Shown here: piece after piece, positions 54,727 through 63,970 of the stretch
Position numbering within the stretch: position 1 is the stretch's first letter
Layout of the letters: each line of letters begins with the position of its first letter
NCBI RefSeq assembly: GCF_003121295.1
Contig: NZ_PHNC01000015.1
Location: forward strand, 1 to 64,000
Direction of reading: 5' to 3'
Length of the DNA: 64,000 bases
Source: Streptomyces orinoci
GTDB lineage: Bacteria; Actinomycetota; Actinomycetes; Streptomycetales; Streptomycetaceae
The notes under the pieces: generated by a model
Seen by the model: only the letters and a program-made list of their open reading frames with translations
Told to the model about the DNA's origin: nothing
Database searches by the model: none
Program-made: the position numbers and the translations under genes

Positions 54727-55305
54727 TTGTGGACTCCTGAAGATCATGCGGTGGCCGCAGGCCATACCGTAGACCCTGACCGCTGGCAGGCGATGCTCGA
54801 CCAGGTCATGGCCCGAATCGCGGGCGGGTTCAGACGAGTTGAGCCCCGGGCCGCGGCCCGCGCTTACCTGCTCGGGCTGCTGTCGGGCGTCGAACGGAAG
54901 AGCTGCTGGCAGCTGGCCGAGCAGACGGGCCTCGCGCGGCCCGGGCCGATGCAGCGCCTGCTGCGCTTCGCCCGTTGGGACGCCGAGGGCAGTACACCGG
55001 CACCGCGGGGCGGATCGAGAACGCGCAGATCGGCGTGTTTCTCGCCCTGGCCACCAGCCGGGGACGGGCCCTGATCGACCGGCGGCTCTACCTCCCGGAA
55101 CACTCCTGGTCCAATGATCCCGAACGCCGTGACACGGCCGGGATACCGAAACGGTGCAGTTCCCCAACAGCGGCACAGCGCCGGAATCGGCGCGAAAGGG
55201 CCGCGCTACTACGACTGGGCGTGGATCCACACCAGCACCAGCCGCCGGCACCTGCTCATCCGACGCAACCGCTCCACCGGCGAACTCGCCTTCTACCTGA
55301 CTGGA
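54727..55305 (+). pseudogene. IS701-family transposase relic
   Basis: Three pieces of an IS701-type DDE transposase lie in order but in different frames. The first is the N-terminus ([20 protein letters not shown] then [14 protein letters not shown], 54800-54970). The second is a middle piece ([20 protein letters not shown] then [13 protein letters not shown], 54990-55140). The third is a later piece ([17 protein letters not shown] then [15 protein letters not shown], 55195-55300). The stretches between are deleted, and full-length members are about 400 residues. The element is dead. Its end abuts the yihY-like stop. Confidence 0.75.
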
Positions 55306-55308
55306 GTA

Positions 55309-56340
55309 CTAACCCCCCTTCCGCTTGCGCCAGGTGTGGGTGTCCCGTGGTTCGACGTACGGCTCGGCGCCGGGCGGGCGTCCGCCCAGTACGGCGCGTT
55401 CGCGGGCCAGCTCGGCGTCGAACTCAAGGCCCAGCAGAATGGCCAGGTTGGTGATCCATAGCCACACCAGGAAGACGATCACCGCGGCGAGGCTGCCATA
55501 AGTCTTGTTGTACGAGCCGAAGTTCGCCACATACACCGCGAACCCGGCCGAGGCGGCCAGCCAGATGAGCAGGGCGAGCGCACTGCCCGGGGTGACCCAG
55601 CTGAAGCCACGGCCCCGCACATTGGGGGCGGCCCAGTAGAGCACGGCGATCATGATGATGACCAGGAAGACCAGCACGGGCCACTTCACAACTGCCCATA
55701 CGGAGACCGCCGTATCACTCACCCCGAGTGCGGAACCCGCGCGACGGGCCAGGCTGCCGGAGAACACCACGATCAGCGCGCTGATGCAGGCCAGAACCAT
55801 CATGACGATGGTCAGCGCGAGCCGCAGCGGGGTGAGCTTCCACACCGGGCGCCCCTCGCGCAGGTCGTAGACGGCGTTGGCGGCCCGGATAAAGGCCGCG
55901 ATATAACCGGAGGCCGACCACAGCGCCCCCAGCAGCCCCACCACCGCCAGGACCGATCCGATGCCGGCGCCGCCCTGCAACTGGCGGACGGCGTTGGTCA
56001 GTACCTGCCGTGCGGCCCCCGGCGCCAGGTGCCGGAGATTGTCCAGCACCCGGTCGGTGGTGGATTTCCCGGCGATGCCCAGCAGGGAGACCAGCACCAG
56101 CAGGGCGGGGAAGAGGGACAGAACCCCGTAATAGGTCAGCGCCGCGGCCCGGTCCGGCAACTCGTCATTACGGAACTCGGTAACCGTGCGCCGCAGCACA
56201 GCTCCCCATGACCGCATCGGCACACCGGCCGGTGTATCCGGAGCCTTCCGCTGCTCCCGCGGCCCGGGACCTCCGCCCCTGTCACTCCGCCGCTCCCCGG
56301 CGGAACGCCGGTACGGCCGCCACTTCCGGCTTCCCGCCAT
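55309..56340 (-). CDS. YihY/BrkB-family membrane protein
   Basis: A 343-residue integral membrane protein. The ATG at 56340 is chosen; an ATG at 56217 is an alternative close to the first helix. A polar N-terminus rich in Arg precedes the core: [40 protein letters not shown] and [18 protein letters not shown], with six hydrophobic segments and [20 protein letters not shown] near the end, all typical of YihY. The tail [15 protein letters not shown] is cytoplasmic. The family was once called ribonuclease BN but is now viewed as a transporter-like membrane family of unknown function. Confidence 0.9.
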   Translation of the reverse strand: MAGSRKWRPYRRSAGERRSDRGGGPGPREQRKAPDTPAGVPMRSWGAVLRRTVTEFRNDELPDRAAALTYYGVLSLFPALLVLVSLLGIAGKSTTDRVLDNLRHLAPGAARQVLTNAVRQLQGGAGIGSVLAVVGLLGALWSASGYIAAFIRAANAVYDLREGRPVWKLTPLRLALTIVMMVLACISALIVVFSGSLARRAGSALGVSDTAVSVWAVVKWPVLVFLVIIMIAVLYWAAPNVRGRGFSWVTPGSALALLIWLAASAGFAVYVANFGSYNKTYGSLAAVIVFLVWLWITNLAILLGLEFDAELARERAVLGGRPPGAEPYVEPRDTHTWRKRKGG

Positions 56341-56741
56341 GCCGACCGGGTAACCGATTCCGTGCCGGGCAAACCAGCACGCACGCCCAGTCAATCGGCG
56401 CCCTACCGGCATCCCGCCTGTACTTGGACGTTCCGGCCACCGACTGGTGGGCCTAGGACGACCGCCGTGGGCGCCCGAAGACGGCACAGCTGCGGGCGCC
56501 TGTTCCTGCGGCCGGCGCGGCGAACCCCGGTCCCTGGGCGTGCCCGAGCGGGAGGCCGGCCCGCTGCCGGCTGGGCCTCGCCGCGAACCCACTGGGGGAG
56601 CACCCTGGGAGAGCCCCCTCCCTACAGTGCGGGGTTGACCCTCGTACTGCCTCGCTGGTTTGACGACGCGGCCGCCTTGCGGGCGTAGCTTCCATGCCTG
56701 GCACAACGCACTCAAGGACCGACTCACAAGGGGGAGTAGCC

Positions 56742-57220
56742 GTGGCCAAAACAAACCTCGTCCGCGCACTGGCAATGGGCGCATCGGCCATTGCCCATGG
56801 CGGCCACCGGTGCGGCAGTTGACGCTTCGTCTGCCAACGCGGCGGACCGGGCACCAGCGGCGCCCGCATCGCCTGCCAGGTCAACTTCCACGGCAGGGTG
56901 GGGTACAAGATGGCTCCTGCGCCCCGCGAACTTGCCACGATGGAGCAGTGGCCGGCCGCGAATCCACCTCCGCGCTCGCCCGGCAGATTGACACCGGGCG
57001 TGCCGAAGACCTCCCACTCATGCGGCGCGAGAAGGCTGCATCCTTGCGTATGGCCGCCTATGCCCTGTGCGCCGAACGCGAATTGCGCGAGCAGATCGCC
57101 GCCCAGGCCGCGGAGCGACACCACATCGGGCAGTGGGCGCGCCGACCAGCAGCGGCGGTTCCCCCGGCCCGGTGCACCGAGGCCGGCCATCACCTTCGTC
57201 AGGGCACTGAGCACACACTG
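56742..57220 (+). pseudogene. Decayed gene(s), possibly a secreted protein
   Basis: At 56742 a GTG opens KTNLVRALAMGASAIA, signal-peptide-like, but the frame meets a stop at 56819. A neighbouring frame continues PMAATGAAVDASSANAADRA. Further on, GRAEDLPLMRREKAASLRMA and YALCAERELREQIAAQAAER (56985-57110) look coding in one frame without a start. I cannot name a family. The remainder of 56341-57413 holds no supportable gene. Confidence 0.35.
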
Positions 57221-57413
57221 CATCCTGATCGGGCACCCCGCCGACGGCCGTGACGCCCAGGGTGGTGGGCCCAGCGCGGCACACTCCCGCGCCTGCGGGA
57301 CGGGCCAGTGGCGCTGAGCCGGTAGCGGGCCGCGTTGCTTCGTCAGGTCCTCGGCTGGCGCGGTCCGGAGGCCGGCGAGGTCGGGCAGGGGTCACCCTGG
57401 CAGACTTCGCCGC

Positions 57414-57956
57414 ATGGGATTGTTCAAGCGAGTCGGCAAACCGGATAACGCCCCGCAGAGCCCTGACCTGGAGGGGCTGAGCACGCTGCTCCTGCAGGGT
57501 GAGGACATGATCGACCAGTTGGCCAACGCGCACATGTCCTGGGGGCTCGGCTCGGCGGACCGATGGGACCTTGATCAGCGGACCGGCGTCATCACCTGGA
57601 CTTTCCCGGACAAGACCGCTACCGCTCCAGCACAGATCCTCGGTAGCTGGAGCCCCTCGTCGTCCTCGTGGCAATGGGCATGGGCCAATGCGACCATCCT
57701 GCCTGAGATGAGCCGCGACTCCCGCGCCGTCAGCGACTGGGCTGAAGCCAACGGCCACCCCGGTCTCGCTAAGCCGACGATCGAAGCCGACGAGCAAATG
57801 GCAGGCGTCATCGCGGCCTTGTCGGTCCGGATCACCAAAGCCACGGGCTTCTATCGCGGGACCGGCGCCAAGGCGGTCGCCATCATCACGTTCGGGCCGG
57901 TCACGCTGACCACGCAGGACGGCAGCACATCGACGTTCAAAATCAATATCGACTGA
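57414..57956 (+). CDS. DUF6882-like protein
   Basis: A 180-residue cytoplasmic protein from the ATG at 57414. SWSPSSSSWQWAWANATILP and MSRDSRAVSDWAEANGHPGL are the recognisable core of a family I recall as DUF6882, found widely in Streptomyces and of unknown function. TGVITWTFPDKTATAPAQIL precedes it. There is no signal peptide, membrane segment or metal motif. It has no operon partner. Confidence 0.8.
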   Translation: MGLFKRVGKPDNAPQSPDLEGLSTLLLQGEDMIDQLANAHMSWGLGSADRWDLDQRTGVITWTFPDKTATAPAQILGSWSPSSSSWQWAWANATILPEMSRDSRAVSDWAEANGHPGLAKPTIEADEQMAGVIAALSVRITKATGFYRGTGAKAVAIITFGPVTLTTQDGSTSTFKINID

Positions 57957-58230
57957 CGGGTTAAAGAATCCGGGAGAGGGCCGTCAGATCTTGGGCGGGA
58001 CGAGGACGGCTGGCAGGCGCCCGAGCAGGAGTGGAACGCGAGCGTAGAGGCGGAACAGGGGGCACCGCGGCCTGAGCCCGGCCCTCGCGGCGCAGTCACT
58101 GGTGCGCGGGGCTCTATGGAATATGCGGCTCGGCCGCGTGCACGCGCCCGGCCCTGTACAGCCCGCACCTGGAATCGCCCCCCGCGCCCAATGCGCCCCA
58201 ATTGCCTGACCCCGCCGGTATGGTCACCGC

Positions 58231-59196
58231 ATGCGTCCTGCCCGAATACCCCTGACCGCTCTGGCCGTTGGCGCCCTTGCCCTGGGCTGCGGCCGCGCCG
58301 CGAACCCCGCACCGTACGATGACGACGGCGAATCCTTCTACGTCCAAGCCGTGAATGAGGCGGTGCCTCGCGGTGGTGACATCGAGTTCCATGCAAATAT
58401 CCCGAGCGGGATGGGCAAGCCTCGCCAGGTCGTCTTCAAGACACCGGCGCTGCCCCATGAGTATCCGGTCGGCCGGAAGGATTTCGGCTCGTCCAAGGAC
58501 GACGACACAAGCGTGGACGTGCTGGCGCATCTGCCATGCACCATCAGGCCCGGCTCCTATCCGGTGACCATCCGGACCAGCGGCCTCAAACGGCAGGCCA
58601 CCCCAGGCCAGTTCACGGTGACCTCCGATATCGCACCCCGCTGCAAGGACCGGACGGGCTCGGACACCGAACGCCTCGCCTCCGGCGCGTCCGTGGAACT
58701 TTCCCGGACGCCGCCCCAGGATCCGCAGCGCGGCGCCGAGGTGGCCTTCACCGTCAAAGCCGATGTACCCACCCAGTGGCACAACGACAGCCTCGTCCTG
58801 CGCTCACCCGCCTTCGTCAGACCGGTGCGCCGCGGGATGCGCGACTTCCAGCTCGAACCCGCCGGGAGCGCGTTCTGGGCACAGGTGAACTGCGATACCA
58901 GGCCAGGCACTTACCCCGTGGAGGTGGTACGCGGCGACGGCCACGGCAATCCCCTGGCCGCGACCGCATTCACGGTGCCGGAGCGGATGGACCAGGTCCA
59001 ACGCCAATCCTGCGCCGGGCCGCAGCGAAACCACGCCATCGGCGAACACCCCAGTGAATACGAACCGACCGTCGATCCCGCCCCGCGCAAAGGCCACGGC
59101 CCGGGTACCGCTGCCATGACCGGCATCGCAAGCGCCGCCCTGCTCGCCGCGGCGGGCGGCGCCTTTCTGGTCTTCAGGCGCCGCCGCCGCGGGTGA
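58231..59196 (+). CDS. Surface-anchored or lipoprotein-like hypothetical protein
   Basis: A 321-residue protein. MRPARIPLTALAVGALALGC is a signal peptide with a possible lipobox (A-L-G-C, Cys20). The ectodomain has two similar Ig-like halves, each with PG-Y/T-Y-PV and a conserved Cys: IRPGSYPVTIRTSG and TRPGTYPVEVVRGD. A C-terminal transmembrane helix (IASAALLAAAGGAFLVFRRR) ends in Arg residues, as in cell-envelope proteins of Streptomyces. Both anchors together are unusual, so the Cys may simply form a disulfide. The function is unknown. Confidence 0.8.
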   Translation: MRPARIPLTALAVGALALGCGRAANPAPYDDDGESFYVQAVNEAVPRGGDIEFHANIPSGMGKPRQVVFKTPALPHEYPVGRKDFGSSKDDDTSVDVLAHLPCTIRPGSYPVTIRTSGLKRQATPGQFTVTSDIAPRCKDRTGSDTERLASGASVELSRTPPQDPQRGAEVAFTVKADVPTQWHNDSLVLRSPAFVRPVRRGMRDFQLEPAGSAFWAQVNCDTRPGTYPVEVVRGDGHGNPLAATAFTVPERMDQVQRQSCAGPQRNHAIGEHPSEYEPTVDPAPRKGHGPGTAAMTGIASAALLAAAGGAFLVFRRRRRG

Positions 59197-59238
59197 CTAG
59201 GACACCGTCTTTTGGCGGCCGCATGGCGTTAAGCCGGC

Positions 59239-59440
59239 ATGGCGAGGCTTGCCGAGTACCTGATTCCGGACGGTCTATGGGAGTGGTTCCGCCGAGTTGT
59301 GCCGCCGACGGTCGTGCAGCGGCCGCAGGGTGGTGGCCGTCGGCGTCCGGCGATCGGGAGGTGTTGGCGGCGACCGTATTCATCGCTATGTCCGGCTGCA
59401 CCTGCGCCGGCTTCCCCCGGTCTTGGAGCCCATTGGAGGA
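59239..59440 (+). pseudogene. IS5-family transposase N-terminal fragment
   Basis: MARLAEYLIPDGLWEWFRRV then VPPTVVQRPQGGGRRRP is the N-terminal segment of IS5-family transposases (L-I-P-D-x-L-W). After about 59345 the sequence continues one frame over as REVLAATVFIAMSGCT, then is lost. No catalytic residues remain. It is in the same orientation as the 3' fragment at 60642. Confidence 0.65.
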
Positions 59441-59450
59441 ACGGCCGGCC

Positions 59451-60173
59451 TCAGCGAACGGCGGCCGGGGCCATGAGGGCACCCGACACCCGGGTTTGAT
59501 CCTGAGAGGCAAGGGCGAACGTGTTGGCAGGGTTGCGGTAGGAGTGCGCGCCGTCGTCCACACGGACACCGTTTGCCACCGTCCAGTTGGACGGCCCTGT
59601 CGGGCCCTGGTCTTCCAGAAGGGCGGTTGCGAGTTCATCGGGGGACTCGGCGAGGGTGAGTGCGCTGAGGGCAGCCGCAAGGCGATGCACCCCGCTGCCG
59701 GAAATAGCGGCGTCTCCCAAGGCTGGAAACAGCAGCAGAAGCCTGCTGTGGGAGTGGGGGGTACTGCCGCCGGGCAGGCCGTTGTCGGCCGCGGCCAGCA
59801 ACTCCGGCCAGGCCAGCCCAGGCCCCATGAAGTGCCCGTCGTCCCTGGCCAGCAGAAGAGCCTCTTCCCAACAGGGATGGTGGAGGAAGTATTCAACGCC
59901 AGGGTCGTCCGTGTGCAGGCGGTATACGACGTGCAGGCGATGCCCGGCGGCCAGCGGTACGGTGAAGACGGGCCACTCCATCCGCTCCGTCAGCTCATGG
60001 TGGAACGCCTCGGCTGCCTCGTAGTCTGCCCCGAAGAGCAACCGTGCCGTGTCCTCGCTCCGGGCGCACGACGACAGATGACCAGCCCAGAAGAGCGGCT
60101 CTTCCAGCAGTTCCGGCCGGTGGGCAAGGGGACGGCCATCGTATTGGGGGATCTCAATCACGGGGACCATCAT
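59451..60173 (-). CDS. Conserved hypothetical protein of Streptomyces
   Basis: About 240 residues from the ATG at 60173 (ATG 60170 is an alternative): MMVPVIEIPQYDGRPLAHRP then LLEEPLFWAGHLSSCA, MEWPVFTVPLAAGHRLHVVY, YFLHHPCWEEALLLARDDGH. The type is familiar from other Streptomyces genomes, without a function assigned. It is cytoplasmic, with no catalytic motif. Upstream frames extend but overlap the hydrolase remnant and lack codon logic. No SD is obvious. Confidence 0.7.
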   Translation of the reverse strand: MMVPVIEIPQYDGRPLAHRPELLEEPLFWAGHLSSCARSEDTARLLFGADYEAAEAFHHELTERMEWPVFTVPLAAGHRLHVVYRLHTDDPGVEYFLHHPCWEEALLLARDDGHFMGPGLAWPELLAAADNGLPGGSTPHSHSRLLLLFPALGDAAISGSGVHRLAAALSALTLAESPDELATALLEDQGPTGPSNWTVANGVRVDDGAHSYRNPANTFALASQDQTRVSGALMAPAAVR

Positions 60174-60179
60174 GCCGCC

Positions 60180-60645
60180 CGGCCAGCCCGCGGCCAGCAC
60201 GAGTTGACGCTGGACCGAGCGCCGCAGTGATGCCGCTGGCGATGCCGGAAACCGCTGTAAGAAGACGTTGCCTTTCCGGTCTTGATAGATGCGCTTCAAA
60301 CGGAAGTCTCGGCGAGTCGCCGAACATGTCGCAGGAGACAAGCACTGCGTGCCCGATCCCTGCGACGCTGTCGTACACGAGCAGCTGAACGAGGGCCCCC
60401 GGTGTCGATGCCAACGGGTATGGCGTCGTGCCGCTGGGGGCGGTCGAGGAACTCGGGCACCAGCCGCGCCGCACAGGGCAGCCACAGGTCGGCGTCGGGG
60501 CGCATCGGGTTCCGGTGCGCCCCGAGTGGCAACTTCAGTGCCAGGCACCGGTGATCGGCGGCCAGATCGGCGATCCATTCGTCGCACAGTGTGGCGTCCA
60601 TCACCAGCCCGTGCAGCAGCATCAGGACAGGGCTGTCGCCAGAAG
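60180..60645 (-). pseudogene. Alpha/beta hydrolase remnant, truncated and frameshifted
   Basis: PVLMLLHGLVMDATLCDEWI and IADLAADHRCLALKLPLGAH (60480-60640) are the first strands of an alpha/beta hydrolase, with the oxyanion-hole H-G. The nucleophile-elbow region reads AIPVGIDTGG, then one base later LVQLLVYDSVAGIGHAVLVS. The acid and His are missing, and the 5' end is replaced at about 60645 by transposase sequence. The gene is dead. Confidence 0.6.
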
Positions 60646-60713
60646 CCTTCCTCCGCCTCGCCTGCCGCCCCATCACCCTCAGAAAGATCAACTCATTCTG
60701 TCAGACGCTGTAA
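60642..60713 (+). repeat. IS5-type transposase 3' end, copy 1 (inverted repeat partner of 63573-63644)
   Basis: The frame EAFLRLACRPITLRKINSFC ends at a TAA at 60711. It matches the copy at 63644-63573 on the other strand in about 66 of 72 bases. The two face each other around the SGNH gene. Confidence 0.75.
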
Positions 60714-60810
60714 GACGGGCCGATGGGGGCTCTCCCCAGGGACCCCCGAGTTCCAGTGGGCTCCGCCTGACGTGCGGTGGGCGCCGGCCATGCCCACCGC
60801 CGTCATTTGC

Positions 60811-63486
60811 TCAGGCGTCGCCCACTCTGGGCTGCCTTGGTGCGGCGCTCAGCAGGCGGTTGATGCCGCCCGGCCGTTCCTTGGCCGCCGGGCCTCCGCC
60901 GACCTTTGTGGCCGGCGCGCCCGCGGGCAGTCCTTGGCCGGCCGCGCTGGTGGAGCAGATGCCGAGCAGATAGGTGTGCCCGGCCTGCAGGTTCGCCAGG
61001 TGGGCCGTGCGGCCGGTGACATGCATGACCTGCATCCAGCTCCCGGGTACGGAGCTGTCCGCGTAGAGGACGTCATAACCGTTGACGGTGTCGCTGTAGT
61101 CACCGGTCGGTGCATCCCAGCTCAGGTCGATGGAGTTCGGGCCGGAGCTCACCGCGATGTTCCTCGGCGGGTTGGGCAGCTTGGAGTTGGCGACCGCCGA
61201 GGCCGACGGTGAGGGAGCGCTGGCAGCGATATCCCCTCGTGCGGTCTGCACCATGAACTCGTAAGTGTGCCCATTTTGAAGCCAGTTGACGAGATGGCTG
61301 TCCGCCGCGATGGTGTACGGCGTCTTGACCCACTCCCCGTTGGCGGTGACATCACGCTGCCAGAACACATAGCCGCCGGCCCCGTAGACGTGTTCCCAGG
61401 AGACATCGATCCCGCCGTCCGTGGTCCTCGCGGTGACCCACGACGGCGGCGAGAGCGACTTGCGGATATCGGTGGTGGGGAGCGGCATGCTCAGCTTGCC
61501 GACCCCTACGGACTTGAGCGCCTCCGCGAACTGGGCGGCGATGCGGAACTCGCCGCGTTCATTGGGGTGCAGCCCGTCGTAGCTGTCGACGGCCGCGTCG
61601 TACGCCCTGGCGATGTCGACCAGCCGGACCGGCGACCGCGCAGTGTCCAGCGAGGACAGCAGCGAGCCAAGGCCGTTGTCGTAGTCGCTGATGAGTCCGG
61701 GCAGGTCCGGCCGGTTGCCCAGCGGGGTTCGCTGCACGACGTTGGCCACCAGGATGGTGATGTCCGGATTGGCCCGGCGCGCCTCGCTGATGATGGTGCT
61801 CATGTCCTTGCCGAGACCACTGGGACCGGAGACAAACCACCCGAGGTCGTTGAAGCCGAGTTCGAGGAGCAGGTAGTCCGGGTGGTAGGCGTTGACCGTG
61901 TCATAGGCGGTCGATTTCGCCTGGGCGGCTTGCCAGCCCCATTGGGCGTCGTGGTTGCTGTTGAAGAGCATGCGCCCGTGATATCCACCGTCGAAGACGG
62001 GGCCACGACTGGTGGATTCCTTACGGGGAATGGTGGTGGTGCCGATATGCGGACCGACGAAGTCGACGCCGAGGCCCTGCCGCCTGAGGTGGTCCCACAG
62101 CCGGTAGCGCCAGGTGTAGTCGTCCTCCATGCCCTGGCTGATCGAGTCGCCCATCACCATGAGGTGTTTGCTGCCGGGGGCCGGGCTGTCCCCGCACTGT
62201 GAGGCCCGCTCGTCGCCGGTCATGGGGCGCGCCTTCCAGGTCGTCACCCCGGCGTCGTCGGGAATCGGCCCCGTGCCCTTGAAGTCCGTCACATACCAGA
62301 TGTAATGACCCCAGTGCTTGGAGCCGTAGTGCAGTTCGTACTCACCGCCGGCGGATTGGAGCGCGGTCGAGTGGTACACCATGCCGACCTGGCCGGCGGG
62401 CACGGTGAGATCGGTCTCGTTGGTGACCGTCTTCTGCCATGCCCACTCATGGGAATAGGTCGTTTTGAACGAGACCTCGAACTTCTCCAGGAAGTCCATA
62501 CCGGCGGTGACACTGATCTCGGTGGAGACGGAGTTCGACCCCGACTGGGTGTCGCTCCAGGTGAGTTTCTGGATCTGGTCCTTGCTGCTGCAGTTGAAGG
62601 CGCGGGTGACCTCGTGCTGCCCGGTGTAGCTGGTGGTGCGGTCATTGGCCGGGTGGAAGTCACAGCTGTCGGTGGCCTTGCCGCAGTCCTGGAGGAGCTG
62701 GGCGTTGGTCGGCACTTCGGCATAGCTGTACTGGACCGACCTGGTCCGGTCGTTCATGGCATCGCCGATGTAGTCGTGCGCTCCGACGTCCCAGCCGACC
62801 GAATCCCCCTTCGAGTTGGGCTCGGAGAAGTGCTTCTCCTGGCAGGTGCCGAAGGTTTTGAAGGAGGTGATGGTGTTGTCCCAGCCGCTGGGAAACTCAC
62901 CGTAGTAGTGCTTCGAGTTGCTCTCGGTGCACCCGGAATCATCGTAGATGGTGAGGCTTTCGCCACCGAAGTCCCGGTCCTTGTACTCGGTGGAGAGAAT
63001 CACCGAATTGTTGGCGGTCACCGACGCCCGGTCCATCTCCGCCAGGAACGCGGCGTCGGTGACCGCCGCATGGGCGTTGATCGGGGCGTCCTTGATCCGA
63101 CCCGCCGAGACGGCGGTGATCGCCTCGCGATAGGTCTTGTAGCAACGGAGCCCGGCCCCCGATATATGGGCCGTGCATGCCGCACCGCCGCGCGGTGGCT
63201 TCCGCGCGGCGACGGGTGCCGACGCGGTCGTCGCACAGGGCGTGCCGTCGATCGATGTCGCCTGGCCCGCCTGGCCGTTGGGCCGCGCCGTGGCCGGTGA
63301 CGGCTGCCCCGTACATACGACGCTGCCCCTGGCAGACCCCTTCGCGGCCTGGTGAATTGTCGCGGAAGCGGGGGCGGGCAGCGCTGCGCCGCCGACGATG
63401 AGTGCCCCGGTCAGGGCGGCAACGAATAGCCGTCTGCTACGGGGGCCGGGCAACCGCCGTAAACCGGGACTTCTGCTGCATGCCAT
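60811..63486 (-). CDS. Large secreted multidomain SGNH esterase with crystallin-, aerolysin-like and Fn3 parts
   Basis: An 891-residue precursor. Start: ATG 63486 with AAAGGA 7 nt upstream. Signal peptide to about residue 43 (FVAALTGALIVGGAALPAPA). Domains: beta/gamma-crystallin (I36-like) 160-254 with ILSTEYKDRDFGGESLTIYD; beta-rich domain about 263-405, with EISVTAGMDFLEKFEVSFKT and DLTVPAGQVGMVYHS, resembling aerolysin/ETX-MTX2 pore proteins; SGNH hydrolase 440-665 with Ser448 (VMGDSISQG), Asn546 (GFNDLG), D637-x2-H640 (DGLHPN); two Fn3 repeats 670-870 with LPNPPRNIAVSSGPNSIDL. All SGNH residues are present. It is probably an exported esterase or lipase. The aerolysin-like assignment is from pattern only. 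It is flanked by inverted IS ends. Confidence 0.9.
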   Translation of the reverse strand: MACSRSPGLRRLPGPRSRRLFVAALTGALIVGGAALPAPASATIHQAAKGSARGSVVCTGQPSPATARPNGQAGQATSIDGTPCATTASAPVAARKPPRGGAACTAHISGAGLRCYKTYREAITAVSAGRIKDAPINAHAAVTDAAFLAEMDRASVTANNSVILSTEYKDRDFGGESLTIYDDSGCTESNSKHYYGEFPSGWDNTITSFKTFGTCQEKHFSEPNSKGDSVGWDVGAHDYIGDAMNDRTRSVQYSYAEVPTNAQLLQDCGKATDSCDFHPANDRTTSYTGQHEVTRAFNCSSKDQIQKLTWSDTQSGSNSVSTEISVTAGMDFLEKFEVSFKTTYSHEWAWQKTVTNETDLTVPAGQVGMVYHSTALQSAGGEYELHYGSKHWGHYIWYVTDFKGTGPIPDDAGVTTWKARPMTGDERASQCGDSPAPGSKHLMVMGDSISQGMEDDYTWRYRLWDHLRRQGLGVDFVGPHIGTTTIPRKESTSRGPVFDGGYHGRMLFNSNHDAQWGWQAAQAKSTAYDTVNAYHPDYLLLELGFNDLGWFVSGPSGLGKDMSTIISEARRANPDITILVANVVQRTPLGNRPDLPGLISDYDNGLGSLLSSLDTARSPVRLVDIARAYDAAVDSYDGLHPNERGEFRIAAQFAEALKSVGVGKLSMPLPTTDIRKSLSPPSWVTARTTDGGIDVSWEHVYGAGGYVFWQRDVTANGEWVKTPYTIAADSHLVNWLQNGHTYEFMVQTARGDIAASAPSPSASAVANSKLPNPPRNIAVSSGPNSIDLSWDAPTGDYSDTVNGYDVLYADSSVPGSWMQVMHVTGRTAHLANLQAGHTYLLGICSTSAAGQGLPAGAPATKVGGGPAAKERPGGINRLLSAAPRQPRVGDA

Positions 63487-63572
63487 GAACTGATCCTTTG
63501 GGAGAGTCGACGCAATGAAATTGCCTGTGGCATGCAGTCTGTCGGTTTCAACACGGGGGTGGAAGAGGAGAT

Positions 63573-63713
63573 TTACAGCCCCTGACAGAATGAGTTGATC
63601 TGCCTGAGGGTGATGAGGCGGCAGGCGAAGCGGAGGAAGGCTTCGTGGGCGTCGGCTTGTCGTTCCCAGCGGATGCGGAGGCGTTTGAAGCCGTGGAGCC
63701 AGGCCAGGGTTCG
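63573..63713 (-). pseudogene. IS5-type transposase 3' fragment, copy 2
   Basis: The minus-strand frame RTLAWLHGFKRLRIRWERQA then DAHEAFLRFACRLITLRQIN ends at a TAA at 63573-63575. H-G-F-K-R-L-R-I-R-W-E is the usual IS5-family C-terminus. The last 72 bases are the inverted partner of 60642-60713. No upstream part of the transposase remains beyond about 63713. Confidence 0.75.
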
Positions 63714-63721
63714 ACGGGGCC

Positions 63722-63970
63722 CTGCTGGAGCGGGAGGTCAGGGGCCTGGCCATCGTCCAGCAGGCTGGAGCCAGGGTCTGCCGGGTCGCCGGGCGCCTGG
63801 GCGGGGTGCTGTTCGCCGAGCCCGTTGATGGGCCGACGTTGGGCGACCTGCTGGCCAAGAACCTGCAACAGAGCGGCGAGTTGATGAACCCGCGCGGTGG
63901 TCGAGCTCGCCGGGCGCCAGCGGCCCCATGTCGCCCGTGCCGTTGATGAGGTGGCCATCATCTGACCCCT
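63722..63970 (+). pseudogene. Unassigned fragment with kinase-like sequence
   Basis: In one frame, LLEREVRGLAIVQQAGARVC then GVLFAEPVDGPTLGDLLAK resembles the N-lobe-to-hinge part of an aminoglycoside-phosphotransferase or kinase-like protein (D-G-P-T-L-G-D-L-L). It is truncated at its 5' end by the transposase fragment and loses coherence after about 63870. A second frame, AVVELAGRQRPHVARAVDEV, ends at 63966. Nothing is named with confidence. Confidence 0.3.
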
